Positions 58,135-64,000 of a stretch of DNA of 64,000 nucleotides are shown here, piece after piece. The translations under genes and the position numbers were made by a program. The notes under the pieces were generated by a model, which searched no databases, was not told where the DNA came from, and saw only the letters and a list, made by a program, of their open reading frames with translations. Positions within the stretch are counted from its first letter, which is position 1. Each line of letters starts with the position of its first letter. The stretch is taken from positions 16,213 through 80,212 of the forward strand of contig CALFVI010000038.1 in the NCBI GenBank assembly GCA_937928775.1, written 5' to 3'. This stretch comes from an uncultured Elioraea sp. Lineage in GTDB: Bacteria; Pseudomonadota; Alphaproteobacteria; Acetobacterales; Acetobacteraceae.

Positions 58135-59660
58135 TCAGGGATTCCGGATGTCGGCCGAGGCGGCCACTCCCGTCGAGTCGATCACCGTTATACGATAGGC
58201 GCCAGGCGAGGCGGGAGGCCAGAGCGCATTGCGGCGACGCCTCTTGCTCGCGACGGGCACGCCGTCGCCGAGGAAGGTGAGCGGCCTTTGCTCGCCCGCT
58301 GCGCGAGGCATGACGGCGCGGCCCAAGGCGAGCTCGCCACTAAGGGGGAGGAAAGACGAGACGAAGTTGATCAGCCTCGCTTGCCGTGAGCCTCGCCAGG
58401 GCAAAAGCGGGCGGCAACGGCCGTACCTGCGGCAACAGGTCCGGATCGGGCAGTAGGGCGAAGGCGCGCAGCAGCAGAGGCAAGGCGAGCCGACGCCCCG
58501 TCTCGCCGGGCAGTGACGTGCCGTCCGGCCGGCCGACCAAAACGCCGATCGCGTGGGTGGCGGACACGCTTACTGCCCAGGCGTCGCGGTGGCCCCAGGA
58601 GGCGCCGGTCTACTAGGCGTCGCGCGGCGGGCTCGCCTGTGGTGGCAGCCCGGGCGGGACGGGGCTCACCGCGAGAATGGCGCGCACCGCCCAGCTGCCT
58701 CCGGCGAAACCAAAGCGCGCAGCGTTGCCCCTTCGCCAGCGCGCCAGACCACCCGTCCGGCTCGGCCGTCGCCGAGGGCCACTGTCGGTGCGACCAGCCC
58801 TTTGAGCGCGATGCCGAGACCCTCCAACGCCAGCAGAATGCAGAGGGTGGCGGCGACGCTTCGGTCTTCGTTGCGCAGCACCAGCACGGCGAGGTTAGCG
58901 CGCGCAGCGAACGCCGTCGTCTCCTCCTCGGCGAGGCGTTCGGCCGTCTCCTGCAGCGGGGTGTCCAGGGTGGTAGCAAGGCTAGGCCCGTTATCGTCCA
59001 GTCACGTGAGCGAGGAGATACCGCGCGCGGGCCAGCTGGACGAAGCAGGCCTGGGGCGGGGAACCGACCGCTCGGCCCTCGGCCTCGCTGAGCAATCCGG
59101 CCCCTTCGGCCAGGCCGAGCACGCGCGCTTGCGCTCTCGCCGGGTCGGGATGACGGTCGGGCCGACGGGCAGTGGCCGTTGCGGCAGGGCGATGAGCAGA
59201 GCGAGTTCGCCCGCATTGAGGGCGCTGAGAGGGCGGCTGAAGAACACGTGGGAGGCTGCACGCCCCCCTTCACCCATTCGACATTGCTGGCATAGGGCGC
59301 GAGTGGGCGGGCAACCTGCATGGTCAAGGTGCTGCCGCCGGAGACGATGCGGCCGTGGTAGAGTGCCTTCAGCGCGGCGCGGGCCTGGGCGAGCGGATCA
59401 ACCCCGATGTCCCAGTGAAACCGTCGGTCCTCGCGCCTACGCAGCATCGCGAGCAACAGGGGGACATCTCGCACCGTGGTGCGCAGCCGCCACACTCCGC
59501 CCTCTGCCGGGCGGACGGCAAGCAAGGCGCTTTCACGATCCAAAAGTTTGCACGAGAGGGTGAGGGCGCGCGACAGATATGGAGGGACGGCGCGATCGCG
59601 CGCAACAAGCCCTGCTGCGACCGGACTCAGAGCGACCAGGATCGCCGCCGTGCGACGCAG
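58135..59660 (-). pseudogene. pbpC: Penicillin-binding protein 1C, decayed
   Basis: Pieces of PbpC occur in order in different frames: a membrane anchor (RRTAAILVALSPVAAGLVA), the glycosyltransferase core REDRRFHWDIGVDPLAQA and IVSGGSTLTMQVARPLAP, then a frameshift near 59280; LNAGELALLIALPQRP at about 59200; GASWGHRDAWAVS and GVLVGRPDGTSLPGETGRR around 58500-58605; and the C-terminal SPGAYRITVIDSTG ending at 58135. An amber codon at 58610-58612 stands where the KTG-box Lys is expected. Several independent lesions, so long-decayed and not a single sequencing error. It directly follows the alpha-2-macroglobulin remnant. Confidence 0.9.
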
Positions 59661-59661
59661 C

Positions 59662-62600
59662 TCAGCCGAATGGTGCGACGGTGTTCCGTCCCGGGCTCTG
59701 ACACGCGAAAAATCGCAGCCTGTAGCTGTCCAACAACAGTGCTCCCGCCAGGTCAAAGCTCCCTGGCGTGACCGCGCGTACGAGAAAAGGCATGCTTGAA
59801 CGGTGGCTCCTCGGGCGTGAGGTCGATCTGCGCCACTCGCCGGTCATCGCGCGCAGCGACGGCGCGGGCGCGCGCGAGTTCGCCAAGGAAGGGAAAATCC
59901 CGCCACCTCGCCCGGGCCAAGGCGGGCGGGCTCCGGCTGCCAGCCGGCCGGAAGCCGATGCAAGAGCAAGGCCTGGTGATCGAGGCGGGTTTCCGCTCGG
60001 CCTTTAATGACCAGGATGAACACGTCTTTCTGCCTCAGCGGGTCGAGGTTCACTGGGGTGCCGTTGCGGGTGAGGTAATTCCGCCTCACCACCAGCCCCT
60101 CGCGCGTCGCACCCGGTGCTTGGGTGGAAATGCCGCTCCGTGGCACGGAGGCGAAGAACGGGCGCTGGCCAAGGTTGCGCAGGCTAAGAGGAAGCTCGGT
60201 CTCCGCGCAGAGCACGGTGGTCAACACGGCGGGGGCACGCTCTCTCCGTCGATAGCGAGCAGGACGGGCGTGCCGTCGCGTCCCAGCATGGCGGCTGCAA
60301 CCAGTCAGGCCTGCTCCTGCGTGCTGGTGCGGGCGGGGTGCGCGGCATCGGCGGGCAAGAGGTCGTACAGCCGCGACGCGCGATCGGCTGCCACCCCGCT
60401 CTCGCGCACGCGCACGATCAGCACGGCGGCATCGCGCACCGTCGACCCGTAGTCCTGCGCGAACGGTTCGCGTCTCGGGTCGGCGACTGCGTCGCGCAAC
60501 AGGGCCTCCCCGCGTCCTGCGTCGCCGTGGCGCAGCAGGGCGGCGCCGAGCAGACCGCGCGCCAAGGGCGTCGGAAGTCGCCCGATGCCATGGTCGGCAA
60601 GAACGCGCGCCGCCCCCGGTCGCGGTCGTCCGGCAAGCGCCAGGCTGTAGAGCGCAGAGGCCTGCGCGGCGCGTAGCCATGGCTCGTTCGCCGGCTCGTC
60701 GGTGAACTCCGTAAGCCAGCGCAAGGCAGAGCCGAAGGCGGCCCCCGGTACCGGCGGTGTTTCCGGTTACGTTCGCCGGCGCGGTTGAAGGCAGGAAACT
60801 GGCGAGCTCGTCAGCTGCAAGCTCGAGGCTCGCCCTGAGGCGAGGTTGCGCCGGCTGAGCGTCGTCTCGACCAGGCGAGCAGGCCGCACCGCGAGTGAGA
60901 AGACGCGGGTAGCGGAAAACTCGTCCGGGCCCTCCCCCACCAGCCGCAGAGTGCCCACTGCCACACCTGTGCTGCGTAGTGCGAACAGGGCGCGCGCGCG
61001 TCCTGAGCGTGCTCGACTGGCTCTTTCACACTAGTGATGGCGAGGGGTCTGTCCGCCGCCAGGGCAACGAGCACCCTCCCCGCCGGCAGCTCGACATTGT
61101 GCAGAGAGACGCTGATGCACGCCTCGTCGCGCGGGGCAAGGAAGCGCGGCAAAGCTAGTTTGTCTCGGCTGTCGAGGCCCAAGCGGCGTTTGGCGGTGAA
61201 CCACTGGGCTGGGTCAAGGGCGGCATGGCTGGTGAGGCGAAGGATGCCCACCTCCACCGCAGCGAGCGCGACTTGGGCGCCGGGGGCTGTGCGCACCACG
61301 ACCTTGCCCGTGCTGAGCGGACGAAAGAGAGGCGGTGCCTCGATCGCGACAGGCAGGGTTGCGCGGGGCGGGGTCGAAGCCAAGCGAGGCGAGGCCGAGC
61401 GCCCAGACGGGGCCGGAGCCGGTGTCGCTGCGACCGCGCACCAGCATCACCGCAGCCTAGGCGCCAGGCCCTCAAGCCGGATCGATTCGACTGTCGACCG
61501 TGGTCGCGCCCCGCGGCACGGCGAGCGTGCCCACGGTGTGCACGCGATCGGTCAGCACCAGCACGGTGGCCATGCCGGCGAACGGCGCCTCGATCCGCAC
61601 CTGCTTCGTCTGGCCGGGGCGATAGTCGGCGCGGTCCGCCGAGAGGTCGAAGAGGTCGGGCGTCTCCGCTCCCCCGGCGACGCTGACGCAGCCGACGCGG
61701 AAGCGAACCAAGGAGGCGGCGAGCAAGGTCGGGTCGGCGACCTCGAGCCGGTAGCGTCCCCACTCCAGGCGGCGGGCAAAGCGCGGCGGCTGGTCAGGGG
61801 CGACGGCAAGGGTGGTCGCCTCCAGGGGCTCATCACGCCACACCGTCTCGTAGCGAGCGTGGCGGTCGCGAAACATCACACGCCAGTCGGGCCGTTCGCG
61901 CACCAATCGCAGGCGCACGTCCTCCCGCGCGATCGGCCGACCTTCCGCGTCCAATGCAGCGATATCGAACCCGTCTCCTCGCTCTCGGCAGCCGCTGCGG
62001 CAGCAATCCTTGGACGGAGCCCAATCAGGGTCGGCGGGCTTCTGCACGGCCGTAGAGGAAGCGGGTGGTGATCGCCATGGTAACTGGGGTACCAGGAAGG
62101 AGGGGGCCCAGCGCAGGGCCGATGGCCACGGCCGGGCGTTCGGGCACGAAATCGGCGACGGTGAGGGTAACAGACCGATCGGTGCCGCGGCTGGGTCAGC
62201 GAAGGGTCACAGCCGGTAGGTTGACCGGACAGTGGTTAGACGCTGGGCCTCACCGCGCGGCGGGATAAACCCTCCCAATTGCAGAACGATGCGCGGCTGT
62301 CGGTCCGGGATCGCCACCTCGAGGGTGGCGGGGCGGCGCAGGTTCAGCCCATCCGCCCCTGGCAGCCCCTCGCGCAGGCTCAGCCGCCAGGTGCGGCCAT
62401 GGGCGAGACCCGCGACGCACAGGCGATTGTCTTCGCGCGTGACGGCGACAGAGGCGGCCGGTTCGCCCCTCACCCAGTCCGCCCAGGCGATGTCGCGGCG
62501 CGGCGAAAGCGACTCAGAGAAGGCGATGCACGCCCGCGGCGGGTCGCTCTCCGCCTCAGCCGCAACGCCGCGCACCATGATGCTACTCGCGCGCCGGAGT

Positions 62601-62896
62601 TCGGCGAGACGCTGACGGTGCGCCGCATTCGCCGGATCGCGTTCGATGACCGCGGCCAGCGCCGCGATGGCGAGCTTCGGTCGCCCGGCCAGGCCGGCGA
62701 GGATGTCGGCAAGGCGAAGGAGGGAGGGGATCTTCGGCATCCCCGCCGGCATCATCATGAAAGCCTGCCAGGCGGACTGCAGGGCGCGGTTCGCATCGGG
62801 CGGAGCGCGCCAGGTCCAGGCTTCCGCAAGCCGGAGCCAGTGACGATCGTTCACCTCGCCGAGCGCGATGCGGGCCTCGAGAGCGCGCACTGCCTC
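59662..62896 (-). pseudogene. Bacterial alpha-2-macroglobulin (YfhM-like), decayed
   Basis: Fragments of a large periplasmic protease trap appear in order but in several frames: an N-terminal region with helix repeats (LGEVNDRHWLRLAEAWTWRA) from about 62890; macroglobulin-like strands RPATLEVAIPDRQPRIVL to 62207; VLVLTDRVHTVGTL near 61540; IEAPPLFRPLSTGKVVV and PRFLAPRDEACISVSLHNV near 61100-61340; the helical thioester-like domain ending ARTSTQEQA at 60305; and the C-terminal VRAVTPGSFDLAGALLLDSY ending at 59662. At least five frameshifts and many stops. The N terminus upstream of a TAG near 62900 is lost. Adjacent to pbpC as in E. coli. Confidence 0.88.
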
Positions 62897-63350
62897 CGCC
62901 TAGTCGTTCCGCGATCGCGGCTCAAAGCAACGATTGGGGCTGACAGAGCGCGCATCGAAGGGCTCCGAACAGACGTTGCGTTGGCAGAGCGACAAGGCGG
63001 TTGTGCACGAGGAGGGCAAAACGGCTGGACTCGGGGCGGTCCTCTAGAGCGAGAGCGCGCTTGGCAAGGCAAAGGGAGCTTGCAGGCGTTTATTTCCATC
63101 GTCTGCTCCGTTGGCGGCGAAGCACCGGTTTCTCGCCTGCGCGTGCGTCAGAGTGCCAAAAAAACGGGCACACCCCGATAGCTGCGGAGAGATCAGAGGC
63201 CTGAGAGATCCTGCGAAGGCTTCGTCTGGCATGCCGTTCGCAACGCCCCTGGCTGGTGGAGAGCTGGTGGAGAGGTGGAGCGCAGGACGCCGCATGGAAT
63301 TGGCACAGGCAGGCAGCTCCGCACGCAACGTAGCGCAGAGGAGAAATGTT
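62897..63350. other. 454-base region between the macroglobulin remnant and the NrtA-like gene
   Basis: Contains no recognisable gene; the first part is probably the lost N-terminal end of the macroglobulin gene. A tandem 11-bp repeat is listed separately. GTGCC and GGCAC flank seven A residues near 63153-63172 but do not form a standard terminator. TGGCAC at 63301 is discussed under rejected signals. Confidence 0.4.
63252..63273. repeat. Tandem 11-bp repeat upstream of the NrtA-like gene
   Basis: GCTGGTGGAGA occurs twice without spacing (63252-63262 and 63263-63273), followed by a partial GGTGGAG, about 80 bases before the ATG at 63351. A candidate regulator-binding site. Confidence 0.35.
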
Positions 63351-64000
63351 ATGGCGGGACCTTTCGCCGATCCTTTCGACCCAAAGACGGCGCTCTGGCG
63401 CTGCAGCTGCGGCCGGCACGCCTCCCAGGCCGAGCATGACCGGGCCCTCAACTGCGAGGCCGTCGCGGCCGAACCGGATGCCAGCACGCAACCAGACGCG
63501 ACGGATGTGGCGTCGGACGTGGAGGCCCTCTCCGCCCGCATCGTTGAGACCGCAGTCACCAAGGCGGTGTTCGGCACCGAGGCACGGCGGCGCGCGTTCT
63601 TAAGCCTCGTCGGCAAGGCAACGGCCGCGTCAGCGCTCGCCAGCGTCTTCCCGCTCGACGCCGCGAAGGAGGCCTTCGCCCAGGCACCGCGCGCGATCGA
63701 GAAGCGCGACCTGAAAATCGGCTTCATCCCGATCACCTGCGCCACCCCCATCATCATGGCGCACCCGATGGGCTTCTACGCCAAGTACGGGCTGAACGTG
63801 GAGGTGATCCGCACCGCCGGCTGGGCGGTGATCCGCGACCGCGCGATCAATCGCGAATACGACGCCGCGCACATGCTCTCGCCGATGCCGCTCGCCATCA
63901 CCCTCGGCGCGGGTTCGAACCCGATTCCGTGGACGATGCCGGCCGTGGAGAACATCAACGGCCAGGCGATCACGCTCGCCAACAAGCATCGCGACCGGCG
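63351..64000 (+). CDS. NrtA/CmpA-like nitrate-type ABC binding protein, 5' part
   Basis: The first 216 residues of a binding protein that runs off the right edge. An unusual N-terminal extension with CSCGRHASQAEH (Cys 18 and 20, His 23 and 29) precedes a Tat signal at about residue 79 (ARRRAFLSLVGKATAA). The mature part LKIGFIPITCATPIIMAHPM, GFYAKYGLNVEVIRTAGWAV and EYDAAHMLSPMPLAITLG is typical of NrtA/CmpA receptors for nitrate, nitrite or bicarbonate. GAGGAGAAATGTT precedes the ATG. The Cys/His extension before a Tat leader would remain in the cytoplasm and might bind a metal. Confidence 0.9.
   Translation, partial: MAGPFADPFDPKTALWRCSCGRHASQAEHDRALNCEAVAAEPDASTQPDATDVASDVEALSARIVETAVTKAVFGTEARRRAFLSLVGKATAASALASVFPLDAAKEAFAQAPRAIEKRDLKIGFIPITCATPIIMAHPMGFYAKYGLNVEVIRTAGWAVIRDRAINREYDAAHMLSPMPLAITLGAGSNPIPWTMPAVENINGQAITLANKHRDR

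Noticed and set aside
63299..63320. Sigma-54 promoter (TGGCAC at 63301) for the NrtA-like gene
   Set aside because: The -12 GC dinucleotide is one base out of register and the TTGCA element is missing.

Overview
The window is about 68% GC (estimated by eye) and densely coded. The gene content points to an alphaproteobacterium of the Rhodospirillales/Acetobacterales type: recA and alaS lie side by side, a cysteine-free L31 sits next to an Hsp20 gene, Bug/TctC binding proteins are common, a form II CoxL-type molybdenum hydroxylase is present, and a long-form dcd precedes murA-hisG-hisD. Genus is not assigned. No rRNA, tRNA, CRISPR array or intact insertion sequence was recognised.

Layout. 1-7 kb: start of a glycosyltransferase gene running off the left edge, an agmatinase-family ureohydrolase, a deletion-fused remnant of an amino-acid ABC transporter, then cutA, alaS, a frameshifted cytidine deaminase-like gene and recA on the minus strand. 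7-11 kb: a candidate small RNA with a clear terminator, glycerol dehydrogenase, an AtzH-like protein, a DadA-like FAD oxidoreductase and a decayed radical SAM gene. 11-18 kb: racemase-like protein, Bug receptor, CitE/MaoC pair, gpt, CPA2 antiporter, Hsp20 with a ROSE-like RNA thermometer, rpmE and pfkA. 18-34 kb: a long minus-strand series with SDR, 3-hydroxyisobutyrate dehydrogenase-like protein, aldehyde dehydrogenase with an amber stop, three paralogous family 5 solute-binding proteins (one broken), DppBCDF-type transporter and CoxSLM-type hydroxylase. 34-38 kb: phosphoesterase, GtrA, glycosyltransferase 2, galE. 38-44 kb: NMT1-type ABC importer with a cytosine deaminase-type amidohydrolase, then two paralogous flavodoxin-fold reductases around a cupin. 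44-48.5 kb: dcd, murA, hisG, hisD. 48.5-51.5 kb: complete TctCBA transporter. 51.6-56 kb: a 1459-residue DUF4011/SF1 helicase/Vsr-like protein. 56-63 kb: TrkA/TrkH, then decayed pbpC and alpha-2-macroglobulin genes. Right edge: start of an NrtA-like binding protein.

The window is dominated by import and oxidation of small organic compounds. Several importers sit directly beside the enzymes expected to use their substrate: the NMT1 importer beside an amidohydrolase, and the Dpp transporter beside a molybdenum hydroxylase and dehydrogenases. Seven loci are decayed or interrupted, so either this lineage is losing genes or the assembly contains indels. The most informative decay is joint: pbpC and its partner alpha-2-macroglobulin have both been lost. 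The strongest regulatory signal is the RNA thermometer in front of hsp20, and the best candidate for something undescribed is the structured RNA between recA and gldA.
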